The notes: a model not told the origin generated them from the letters alone. Positions 1 to 5,203 are shown, counted from the first letter of the stretch. The stretch: 5,203 bases of DNA from UBA2330 sp049293015 (GCA_049293015.1 JBATSB010000064.1:1-5203); one strand, 5' to 3'. Numbers and translations are program-made.

Positions 1-62
1 AACAAGAAATGCTATTTGCAAAATAAAATTAGCAAGAGGTAGTTTTAAAAAATAAAAATAAT

Positions 63-120
63 CTGTCCAAAACAGAAGTATTTTAAAACTTTATTGCCTT
101 TTTAAAAATGTTTTGGACAG
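63..120 (-). terminator. Candidate terminator of the paa operon (long inverted repeat)
   Basis: A perfect 12-bp inverted repeat, CTGTCCAAAACA at 63-74 and its complement at 109-120, encloses a second self-complementary TTTTAAAA pair (81-88 with 100-107) and an 11-nt loop. On the minus strand the hairpin lies 65 nt past the paaD stop and is followed by a T-rich stretch (62 down to about 45). That is the order expected of an intrinsic terminator for minus-strand transcription. No T-run follows it on the plus strand. The interior is long for a classical terminator, so the paired ends could instead be the termini of a very small transposon-derived element, although I see no flanking target duplication. 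Confidence 0.45.
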
Positions 121-184
121 CAGTGATATTTATTGTTTCCAAATTGATTTTTCCGGATATCTTTAATTAATTGTATAAAGATTA

Positions 185-685
185 TCAGACAGGTTTAAAC
201 TGTTCAAAAGACTGAAGACATTTATTGCAGTAATGAATAGCCCTGCACTGGGTAGGACCAAAAGTAGATTTTAGAGTTGTATCTTTACTTTCACAAAACG
301 GACATTCGACATTTTGTAAAAGTTCGATCTGCACAAGACCATTATGTTTTCCGGGTAAAGCAAATCCTGACTCCTTCAGCATTTCCCTACCCTTTTCAGA
401 TATCATATTTGAATTCCACTGCACATCATAATTCACCTCTACATTCACTTCATTCAGATCCAGCTCTGAAAGTTTTTCCTTTACATCATTTTTCATATAC
501 TCGATTGCAGGACATCCTGCAAAGGTTGGAGTCATAGTGACAAAAGCATTATTATTCTCATCCACTTTCACACCGGTAATAACCCCAAGCTCAACTACAG
601 ACAGCTTTGGTATCTCCGGATCTTTTACATCCTGCAGCCTATCCCATATTTTTTTCTCTTTAGTATTCACTATTAAATCCAACAA
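185..685 (-). CDS. paaD: PaaD, maturation factor of phenylacetyl-CoA epoxidase (MIP18/DUF59 family)
   Basis: PaaD-type proteins combine a DUF59/MIP18 domain with a C-terminal zinc-ribbon-like tail. They are thought to help mature the iron-sulfur or diiron parts of the PaaABCE epoxidase rather than to catalyse. The DUF59 hallmarks are visible: DPEIP at residues 22-26, and TPTFAGCPA at 52-60 with the conserved Cys58. The tail holds CPFC (128-131), C147 and CNKC (153-156), the pattern that separates PaaD from generic SufT-like proteins. The length, 166 aa, matches Escherichia coli PaaD. It is the last gene of the operon, 48 nt after paaC. The start is uncertain: an in-frame TAA lies at 692-694, no ATG precedes the domain, and the choices are TTG at 685, TTG at 682 or GTG at 670, none with a clear ribosome site. 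The family call is firm; the exact N-terminus is not. Confidence 0.93.
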   Translation of the reverse strand: MLDLIVNTKEKKIWDRLQDVKDPEIPKLSVVELGVITGVKVDENNNAFVTMTPTFAGCPAIEYMKNDVKEKLSELDLNEVNVEVNYDVQWNSNMISEKGREMLKESGFALPGKHNGLVQIELLQNVECPFCESKDTTLKSTFGPTQCRAIHYCNKCLQSFEQFKPV

Positions 686-698
686 ATAATTTTAAGTA

Positions 699-726
699 TT
701 TGAAATTTGCAATTTGAAATTTGAAA
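699..726. repeat. Four-unit heptamer array in the paaC-paaD gap
   Basis: Four contiguous 7-nt units fill most of the 48-nt gap between paaC and paaD. Units one, three and four are TTTGAAA and unit two is TTTGCAA (plus-strand reading). The array then decays into TAAATTG. It is untranslated but should lie in the paa transcript. The perfect 7-nt phase distinguishes it from ordinary AT-rich spacer, and its effect on paaD expression is unknown. Confidence 0.75.
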
Positions 727-733
727 TAAATTG

Positions 734-1507
734 TCACCATTCCGCATCTTTATCAATCCTATAAACTTCCGTCATTTCATCGATCAGAGGTTTCAGATAT
801 TCTGTATGTATTCCTTTCCTCCCGCCGTAAGATGCTTTTGGATCTTTTACCTCAGGAATTTTTAAATTAGCATTTTTCAAAACAGGCACAACAGTATCAT
901 ACCATTTCTCCTGCAATTCTTTTTCACCAAAGAAAATTTTATTTTCAATAAGTATATCTTCAAAGTCAGATGGTTCGAATATTCCAAGTGCTAACGGAAA
1001 ACATTCATCAAGAGCTTTTTGAATTCTATAAGGACTGTCCCCTGCTCCCTTACCAAGCTGATTAATCCAGGTGACTGCATGCATTGTATGATATTTTATT
1101 TCACCTTTGAACTTTCGTGAAATTTTTGCCAACGGCTCAAATGAAGATGATGCAAGCATATTAAATCTTATCGCTTCTGACATATCAAAAAGAAAATGTC
1201 TCATCAGACTAAAATCATATTCACCAATTGGATATTCGACCAGATGGCAGCATTTATATTCATCGACATTTCTTGTAAATGCAAGTGTATCGGGATCTTT
1301 TTCTCCCATTTGATTTAGCAGTTGGTACAAAGCCTGTGACTGTCCCAGCTTGTCCTGAGCCATAGATGAAAAAGCAATGTCTTCTTCGAGTATCGGACCG
1401 AGACCTGTCCATTCGGAATTTCTGTGTCCAAGTATCAATTGATCGTCAGCAATTCTATATAAAAGATTTTTTATTGCAGCAGTTTGAATTTCGTCAAAGT
1501 CTTTCAA
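734..1507 (-). CDS. paaC: PaaC, structural subunit of phenylacetyl-CoA epoxidase
   Basis: PaaC is the ferritin-like subunit that pairs with PaaA in the phenylacetyl-CoA 1,2-epoxidase core. In characterised enzymes it lacks the diiron site and serves for structure and binding. Family signatures seen here are an N-terminal helix with GHRNSEW (27-33), DTLAFTR (73-79), the EIKYH...INQLGKG segment (136-154) and YGGRKGIHTEYL (227-238). The length, 257 aa, is close to the roughly 248 aa of the E. coli protein. The start is TTG at 1507-1505, sharing TTGA with the paaB stop (4-nt overlap). The purine-rich AGGAAAGAG at 1524-1516 upstream supports it, and the next in-frame Met is residue 49, inside the conserved domain. 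The overlap suggests translational coupling to paaB. Confidence 0.96.
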   Translation of the reverse strand: MKDFDEIQTAAIKNLLYRIADDQLILGHRNSEWTGLGPILEEDIAFSSMAQDKLGQSQALYQLLNQMGEKDPDTLAFTRNVDEYKCCHLVEYPIGEYDFSLMRHFLFDMSEAIRFNMLASSSFEPLAKISRKFKGEIKYHTMHAVTWINQLGKGAGDSPYRIQKALDECFPLALGIFEPSDFEDILIENKIFFGEKELQEKWYDTVVPVLKNANLKIPEVKDPKASYGGRKGIHTEYLKPLIDEMTEVYRIDKDAEW

Positions 1508-1914
1508 TTATTAGACTCTTTCCTTTCTTTTTTAAATTTATTAATTCTTTCCATTACTTTATATCCGCCGGCTTCCCTGTAAATTTTTTCAGGAGTTGTA
1601 TCAAATATATCTTCATTATCAGAGCCGGTTGAGATTACATCACCTGTACTTACCACCCATAGATTTACACATTTATATCTTCGTGCGAATTGTTCCTTGG
1701 CAAGGATGACTGCCATTTCGGGATTAGGTGCGTGAAGTGAACCGACATGAATATGATGATCACCTTTTTTTGTCTGATGGAAAACTTCAAAAGTCTGCCA
1801 GTGATGTATTTCCTTTATTGGTTCAAGATCCGGTTCTACAGGAAGAAGTTCGCGTGTAATTCTCGGATCTATTGAAACTATAGATTTAATTTTATTAGTT
1901 GAATTTTCAGACAT
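1504..1914 (-). CDS. paaB: PaaB, small subunit of phenylacetyl-CoA epoxidase, N-terminally extended
   Basis: PaaB is the small subunit that bridges PaaAC units in the multicomponent epoxidase. From the ATG at 1914 the product is 136 aa. Residues from about 39 onward match the family: TFEVFHQ, then HIHVGSLHAPNPEMA, ARRYKCVNLWVV, and a PEKIYREAGGYKV end. The E. coli protein is only about 95 aa, so roughly 38 residues precede the conserved domain here, including a DPRITRELLP segment that may be typical of PaaB outside Proteobacteria. The frame stays open upstream to an ATG at 2034, but that start would overlap the end of paaA by 58 nt, so 1914 is preferred. There is no clear ribosome site, and an ATG-TAA start-stop pair overlaps the start codon. 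It lies 62 nt after paaA and overlaps paaC by 4 nt. Confidence 0.94.
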   Translation of the reverse strand: MSENSTNKIKSIVSIDPRITRELLPVEPDLEPIKEIHHWQTFEVFHQTKKGDHHIHVGSLHAPNPEMAVILAKEQFARRYKCVNLWVVSTGDVISTGSDNEDIFDTTPEKIYREAGGYKVMERINKFKKERKESNN

Positions 1915-1976
1915 TACATTTTTATTTAAAAATCTTTTGGGAAATAATTCCGGAAAATATTTATAATTATTTAAAT

Positions 1977-2963
1977 CTAGGACAGCGGAACAGTATATTT
2001 TTCTTCCGTCCTCAGCAATGCTCTTCTCACCCATTCACCTTTTTCTTCAGCTCTTCTTCTGACAGCAAGTCTTTCCTGATTACAAGGACCGTCGCCGTTT
2101 ATTACTCTTTTAAATTCCTGCCAGTCAGGCTCTGTATAATTCCATAGTCCTGTCTCTTCATTTTTATTTAATAAAGGATCAGGAATTACAAGACCAAGTT
2201 CCCAGATCTTTGGTACATACATATCAAGAAATTTCTGACGCATATCATCATTCGAAGCCATCTTTACTTTCCATCTCATCAGAGTTTCAGTATGAACAGA
2301 AATTTTATCTGAAGGTCCGAAGAAATGCATTATTGGAGGCCACCATCTTGTCAACGCTTCCTGTACCATTTCTCTTTGCTTCGGCGTTCCTGTCGCAAGA
2401 AAAACTACGTTATCATGACCGTACTTCAGATGAAAAGATTCTTCTACACAAATTCTCTCAAGCGCTCTGCAGTAAGGTCCATACGAACCTTTGGAATTTG
2501 CAACCTGATTTATAATTGCACCTGCATCTATGAGCCATGCAATTATAGCAGTATCAGCCCACGTGACTGCGGGATAATTAAATACATTTGAATATTTTGA
2601 TTTACCGGTGATGAGATCGTTTATCATATCTTCCCTTGTCTTGCCAAGTGTTTCTGCTGCGCTATAAAGAAGCTGTGCATGTCCTACTTCATCCTGAACC
2701 TTAGCCATCAACGCAAGTTTCCTTCTGAATCCTGGAGCGCGTGTGATCCATGTTCCTTCAGGAAGTGCTCCGATTATTTCTGAATGTGCGTGCTGTTCTA
2801 TCATTCTGATAAGCTGCCTCCTGTATTCAGCAGGCATCCAGTCGGCAGGTTCTATTTTTTCACCTGCGGCTATTCTTGCTTCAAAGTTTTCTAGTTTTTT
2901 AATGTCATCCGTTTCTGTAACACCGTTTTTTGATTCCTCAAAAATATATCCACCACCGTACAT
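1977..2963 (-). CDS. paaA: PaaA, catalytic diiron subunit of phenylacetyl-CoA epoxidase
   Basis: PaaA is the oxygenase subunit that, with PaaB, PaaC and an electron-donating reductase, converts phenylacetyl-CoA to its ring 1,2-epoxide in the cytoplasm. The 328-aa product matches the family over its full length. It shows EQHAHSEIIGALPEG (56-70), AKVQDEVGHAQLLYSAAETLG (87-107) and FNYPAVTWAD (128-137). The second diiron helix has EESFH (174-178), followed by RWWPPIMHFFGP (206-217) and a DWQEF...GDGPCNQER end (280-298). The paired E-x2-H motifs, E92/H95 and E175/H178, are the expected iron ligands, with K88 nearby, so the site looks intact. It starts with ATG, is the first gene of the paa operon, and lies downstream of a 258-nt divergent promoter region. 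No strong Shine-Dalgarno site is visible. Confidence 0.97.
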   Translation of the reverse strand: MYGGGYIFEESKNGVTETDDIKKLENFEARIAAGEKIEPADWMPAEYRRQLIRMIEQHAHSEIIGALPEGTWITRAPGFRRKLALMAKVQDEVGHAQLLYSAAETLGKTREDMINDLITGKSKYSNVFNYPAVTWADTAIIAWLIDAGAIINQVANSKGSYGPYCRALERICVEESFHLKYGHDNVVFLATGTPKQREMVQEALTRWWPPIMHFFGPSDKISVHTETLMRWKVKMASNDDMRQKFLDMYVPKIWELGLVIPDPLLNKNEETGLWNYTEPDWQEFKRVINGDGPCNQERLAVRRRAEEKGEWVRRALLRTEEKYTVPLS

Positions 2964-3050
2964 GATAATTTCGTTTTATTTATGAAAATTTTTATTTGTA
3001 AAATTTAACATTTTTAATTTAGAGAATATATTACTTTTATAATCCGAAAA

Positions 3051-3066
3051 TTTGAAATATTTCGAA
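3051..3066. promoter_or_regulatory. Imperfect palindrome upstream of paaA, possible operator
   Basis: The 16-nt segment is an inverted repeat with half-sites TTTGAAAT and ATTTCGAA, matching at seven of eight pairs. It starts about 88 nt upstream of the paaA ATG, downstream of the best candidate promoter. The position suits a repressor such as a TetR-type PaaR or a GntR-type PaaX, but no regulator gene is present to link it to, and AT-rich palindromes are common by chance. Confidence 0.25.
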
Positions 3067-3087
3067 CTGTAAATGTTTAAAAAAGCT

Positions 3088-3116
3088 TGAATATGCTAAT
3101 GAATTTAAAATGTCAA
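3088..3116 (-). promoter_or_regulatory. paaA: Candidate sigma70-type promoter for the paa operon
   Basis: Reading the minus strand, a perfect TTGACA (3116-3111) is followed after 17 nt by TATTCA (3093-3088). The -10 element is weak, with three of six consensus bases. Transcription would start near 3081 and leave a leader of about 118 nt before paaA that includes the palindrome at 3051-3066. An alternative -10, TATAAA at 3041-3036, lies closer to the gene but has only a poor -35 (TTCGAA) at a 19-nt spacing. Confidence 0.35.
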
Positions 3117-3157
3117 TCGTTTAAACTTTTACGTTTATCCTTATCAATTTAATTAGT

Positions 3158-3186
3158 TTGCTCATTGAAGACATAATACTTATTTT
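3158..3186 (+). promoter_or_regulatory. Candidate promoter for the lipoprotein pair
   Basis: TTGCTC at 3158-3163 and TATTTT at 3181-3186 are separated by 17 nt and lie 35 nt before the first lipoprotein start. It is the best-spaced plus-strand hexamer pair near the gene, but the region is AT-rich and the match is only moderate. A GGAGG at 3187-3191 follows it directly; that lies about 30 nt before the ATG, too far to serve as its ribosome site. Confidence 0.25.
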
Positions 3187-3221
3187 GGAGGCATTAGATT
3201 TATAATTCTATTATTATTTGA

Positions 3222-3692
3222 ATGAAGTCCTTTAAGTCAATTTTCAGATTCCTGATTCTTATTATTCCTGTTATTACATTTTACTACTCATGTTCTGAGG
3301 ATACAATAACCAATTCAGCAGAAGATTATTCATCGATCTTAATAACCGATGAGAATGGTGTAATTCTCGGTGGTGATGAAACCGACTGGTGTTGGAAGCA
3401 ATGCGATACTGTTAGTTTTCCAAATCTTTGTAATAAAGTTTATCCACCGTATCCTAATCCTTCACATGGAACTATGCATTTCAGATTTAGTATTGCAAAT
3501 GATTCAACACATTTCAAGATGTATATACTCAGAAGTCATACTGATACTGTAAATATTCTAAATGACTATTATATTGCAGGCACTTATTTAATGTATTATA
3601 ACACAACAACCTTAGGACTTCCTTTAGGTTATTATAGAGTCTATTGTGAGATGGATAATCTCAGATGTTTTGGCGATGTGAAGTTTGAATGA
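3222..3692 (+). CDS. Small predicted lipoprotein with a T9SS-CTD-like module (copy 1)
   Basis: The function is unknown. The 156-aa product opens with a basic, then hydrophobic signal (residues 1-23) ending in FYYSC. Cys24 followed by SED resembles the lipobox and acidic export tag of Bacteroidota lipoproteins, although Tyr at -3 is atypical. A Trp/Cys block follows: DWCWKQC (55-61) and NLC (68-70). From about 73 the chain reads YPPYPNPS, then FRFSI, alternating beta-like stretches, GLPLGYYRVYC (132-142) and RCFGDVKFE (148-156). That layout matches the type A sorting domain of T9SS cargo and related FlgD-like Ig folds (YPNP, then a G-x-Y-x-x-R strand near the end). Five Cys besides the lipid Cys (57, 61, 70, 142, 149) recur in copy 2. 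The ATG is chosen because an in-frame TGA lies immediately upstream. Its neighbour 19 nt downstream is a paralogue, probably cotranscribed. Confidence 0.85.
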   Translation: MKSFKSIFRFLILIIPVITFYYSCSEDTITNSAEDYSSILITDENGVILGGDETDWCWKQCDTVSFPNLCNKVYPPYPNPSHGTMHFRFSIANDSTHFKMYILRSHTDTVNILNDYYIAGTYLMYYNTTTLGLPLGYYRVYCEMDNLRCFGDVKFE

Positions 3693-3711
3693 TTTTAAAA
3701 AATTTTTTATA

Positions 3712-4179
3712 ATGAAAAATAAATCAATATTTAGATTCCTAATTCTTTTTATTCCTGTTATTACATTTTATTATTCTTGCTCTGAAGAAACGGTAACCAA
3801 TTCTGCAGAAGATTATACTACTATTCTAATGACTGATACAAATGGTTTTATTCTCGGAGGTGATGAAACTGACTGGTGCTGGAGGCAATGTGATACTGTG
3901 ACTTTTCCAAATCTTTGTAATAAAGTTTATCCACCGTATCCTAATCCTTCACATGTAAGTATGTATTTCAGATTTAGTATTGCAAATGATTCAACATTAT
4001 TTAAAATGTATATTCTCCGAAGTCAATCTGATACAATTTATATTGTAAACGAACATCGTAATGCGGGTTATTATTTATTGCTTTTAAATACTTCAACATT
4101 TGGACTTCCAAATAGATATTTTAGAGTCTATTGTGAGATGGACAATCAAAGATGTTTTGGTGATGTGAAGTTTGAGTGA
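3712..4179 (+). CDS. Small predicted lipoprotein with a T9SS-CTD-like module (copy 2)
   Basis: This is the paralogue of the gene immediately upstream; its function is unknown. The 155-aa product has the same plan: a signal ending in FYYSC with Cys23 followed by SEE, DWCWRQC (54-60), NLC (67-69), YPPYPNPS (73-80), RYFRVYC (135-141) and RCFGDVKFE (147-155). All six cysteines and both tryptophans of copy 1 are kept. Divergence is concentrated in residues about 104-136, where copy 1 has a Tyr-rich stretch and copy 2 reads NEHRNAGYYLLLLN. An in-frame TTG at 3685 would add nine residues and overlap copy 1, but the ATG at 3712 aligns with the start of copy 1 and leaves a 19-nt gap. No ribosome site is evident. 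The gene ends 20 nt from the convergent membrane-protein gene. Confidence 0.85.
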   Translation: MKNKSIFRFLILFIPVITFYYSCSEETVTNSAEDYTTILMTDTNGFILGGDETDWCWRQCDTVTFPNLCNKVYPPYPNPSHVSMYFRFSIANDSTLFKMYILRSQSDTIYIVNEHRNAGYYLLLLNTSTFGLPNRYFRVYCEMDNQRCFGDVKFE

Positions 4180-4199
4180 TCATATTTTATTTATTCAAA

Positions 4200-5203
4200 T
4201 TACTTTTCAGATTTTTTTAATGCTATAGATTCTTTTCCAAAAAATTCTTTATACCAGATATTATAGATATTGTTTGGATCTTCAGTAATGTCATATAAGA
4301 AAAATACCTGCGGGACATTTTCAATCTTGTCAATTTCAATATTATCTTCATTACTGTTTCTTATTTTCTCATACCTGTCATTCATTTCTTGATTATACCT
4401 TTTGGCTTCACCTGAAATTACTTCTGAGTAAGCGACCTTTATATTATTTGAAAGATATAAAAATAAAACAATTAATATGTATGAAAAAAGATTTAAGATT
4501 ACAGGTATTCTGATATTTTCCTTTTTATATTTTAGTTTGAAATAATTTATAATTACTATCACATTATAAAACCATAAGATTAAGAAAGTCAGATATGAAA
4601 TATTTAATGTCCTTCCATAATGCAAAGTGCCGGTATTCCAAGTAACTATAAAATTTTGTAAAAATAAAAATACCGGTATTAATATTAAAGAATATACAGG
4701 TCTGATCTGAAATATACCTGGACATGACTCCTTAATTCTTATGGTAATTTTATTAAATAAAGGAATTAAAATAATTGTAACAGGTAATAGTGGTGAAAGA
4801 AATATCCACTGCAATAATTTTTTAAATATCAGAGTGAAAGAATTTATGACTGAAAAATAAAAGTTATGATCATTCGGAAATGATGAAGTAGCTCTTAGAT
4901 TATTGCCTGTTGATAAGAATGCAATCGAAAACGATATGATAAAAATTATTCCAAAAAAAATCAGTTCCCTGCTTATCTTTCTTTTTGAATAAAAACTATG
5001 AATCAGTATAAGTGATAAAACCATAAGAAATAATACACCTGTTATTTCACTCGAACCTGAAATTCCGATTATTGCTAATGAACAAATAACAAAGGATAGA
5101 GTCTTGTGTTTTGTTTCTTGTGTCTTTTGTAATTTATGGTAAGAAATTAGGAAGATGCATATCAATATAAATCCCAAATGATAGATCACAGAAGCCGTTA
5201 TCC
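4200..5203 (-). CDS. Multi-pass membrane protein, probably DUF6056 family (5' end cut by window edge)
   Basis: The frame is open to the right edge, so the N-terminus is missing; the GTG at 5189 is probably internal. Numbering from that codon (329 residues), I see about seven or eight hydrophobic segments: near 1-17, 32-44, 50-66, 77-93, 127-145, 165-182, 197-217 and 229-248. A soluble C-terminal tail of about 80 residues follows. Features recalling DUF6056, a family of polytopic proteins distantly like membrane glycosyltransferases, are GSSE (45-48, cf. G-x-N-E), STGNNLR (93-99, cf. PGN-x-x-R), TWNTGTLHYGRTLN (183-196) and a YDITEDPNNIYN...EFFGKESI end (299-322). Such proteins may move or attach sugars at the membrane, but no activity is established here. 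The gene is more AT-rich than the paa operon. Family assignment is from memory of motifs and is moderate. Confidence 0.8.
   Translation of the reverse strand, partial: ITASVIYHLGFILICIFLISYHKLQKTQETKHKTLSFVICSLAIIGISGSSEITGVLFLMVLSLILIHSFYSKRKISRELIFFGIIFIISFSIAFLSTGNNLRATSSFPNDHNFYFSVINSFTLIFKKLLQWIFLSPLLPVTIILIPLFNKITIRIKESCPGIFQIRPVYSLILIPVFLFLQNFIVTWNTGTLHYGRTLNISYLTFLILWFYNVIVIINYFKLKYKKENIRIPVILNLFSYILIVLFLYLSNNIKVAYSEVISGEAKRYNQEMNDRYEKIRNSNEDNIEIDKIENVPQVFFLYDITEDPNNIYNIWYKEFFGKESIALKKSEK
5103..5130. repeat. Four-unit heptamer array inside the membrane-protein gene
   Basis: Read on the minus strand from 5130, four 7-nt units run in phase: ACAAAAG, ACACAAG, AAACAAA and ACACAAG, followed by a decayed ACTCTAT. 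The array encodes the polar KTQETKHKT stretch (about residues 22-30) between the first two hydrophobic segments visible. Because 28 is not a multiple of three, the units are read in different frames. Its sequence differs from the heptamers at 699-726, but the unit length and copy number are the same. Confidence 0.65.

Larger units (their letters stand above)
3222..4179 (+). repeat. Tandem gene duplication, 487-nt period
   Basis: Two whole genes are repeated head to tail. By hand alignment the proteins share about 121 of 155 residues, with one one-codon indel near the N-terminus. At the DNA level, 3416-3468 is identical to 3903-3955 (53 nt) and 3478-3509 to 3965-3996 (32 nt), both with an offset of 487. 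Between and around these patches the copies differ, largely at third positions. The pattern suggests duplication followed by divergence with local gene conversion. Confidence 0.9.

Noticed and set aside
1..54. Possible C-terminal ends of a plus-strand gene entering from the left (open for up to 17 codons)
   Set aside because: All three plus-strand frames close within 54 nt and none has recognisable sequence, so no gene can be supported.
277..537. Open frame of 86 codons on the plus strand opposite paaD
   Set aside because: It is antisense to a clear paaD and its translation shows no domain. The same applies to the plus-strand frames at 1107-1313, 1366-1632, 1899-2147, 2210-2515, 2325-2591 and 2743-2985, which oppose the other paa genes.
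699..726. Heptamer array considered as a CRISPR or operator cluster
   Set aside because: The units are contiguous with no spacers, which rules out CRISPR; the location within an operon makes a multi-site operator unlikely.
1504..2034. PaaB starting at the ATG at 2034 (176 aa)
   Set aside because: It would overlap paaA by 58 nt and add 40 residues with no resemblance to the family; the ATG at 1914 gives a simpler start.
3201..3206. Perfect TATAAT upstream of lipoprotein copy 1
   Set aside because: It would place the transcript start about 9 nt before the ATG and has no matching -35 hexamer. A near-leaderless transcript cannot be excluded, but the pair at 3158-3186 is better spaced.
3370..3552. 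60-codon plus-strand frame inside lipoprotein copy 1
   Set aside because: It is an out-of-frame shadow of a gene whose own frame is conserved in its paralogue.
3685..4179. Lipoprotein copy 2 starting at the TTG at 3685
   Set aside because: The ATG at 3712 aligns with the start of copy 1; the TTG start would overlap copy 1 and place extra residues before the signal peptide.
4171..4199. Possible shared terminator in the 20-nt gap between convergent genes
   Set aside because: The TTTGA/TCAAA stem needs two G-U pairs, is very AT-rich, has no T-run after it, and starts inside coding sequence.

Overview
The window is AT-rich and compact. The T9SS-like C-terminal modules with a YPNP motif, the lack of clear Shine-Dalgarno sites before most genes, and a DUF6056-type membrane protein all suggest the Bacteroidota/Ignavibacteriota (Chlorobi) side of the tree. 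An Ignavibacteria-like organism is my best guess. This is inferred from protein style alone, as no marker gene is present.

Positions 185-2963 (minus strand) hold a phenylacetyl-CoA epoxidase operon read right to left as paaA, paaB, paaC, paaD. It encodes the diiron catalytic subunit, the small bridging subunit, the structural partner of PaaA and the MIP18/DUF59-type maturation factor. The reductase gene paaE, which normally follows paaD, is absent; a hairpin followed by a T-rich tail (63-120) lies in its place and probably ends the transcript. The paaC start is TTG and the paaD start is TTG or GTG. The paaC-paaD gap carries a four-unit array of heptamers.

Positions 2964-3221 are a divergent intergenic region with candidate promoters for both directions and an imperfect palindrome upstream of paaA.

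Positions 3222-4179 (plus strand) hold two adjacent, roughly 78% identical small lipoproteins of unknown function. Each has an N-terminal signal ending in a lipobox-like Cys, a Trp/Cys-rich block, and a C-terminal half resembling the T9SS type A sorting domain (FlgD-like fold). They form a tandem duplication with a 487-nt period and patches of complete nucleotide identity.

Positions 4200-5203 (minus strand) hold the C-terminal part of a multi-pass membrane protein, probably DUF6056, cut by the window's right edge and convergent with the lipoprotein pair. A second heptamer array lies inside its coding sequence.

The paa genes act together in aerobic-type phenylacetate breakdown, epoxidising the CoA-activated aromatic ring. 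Nothing ties the lipoproteins or the membrane protein to that pathway. I see no RNA gene, CRISPR array, intact insertion sequence or defence system. The least described elements are the lipoprotein pair and the two heptamer arrays.
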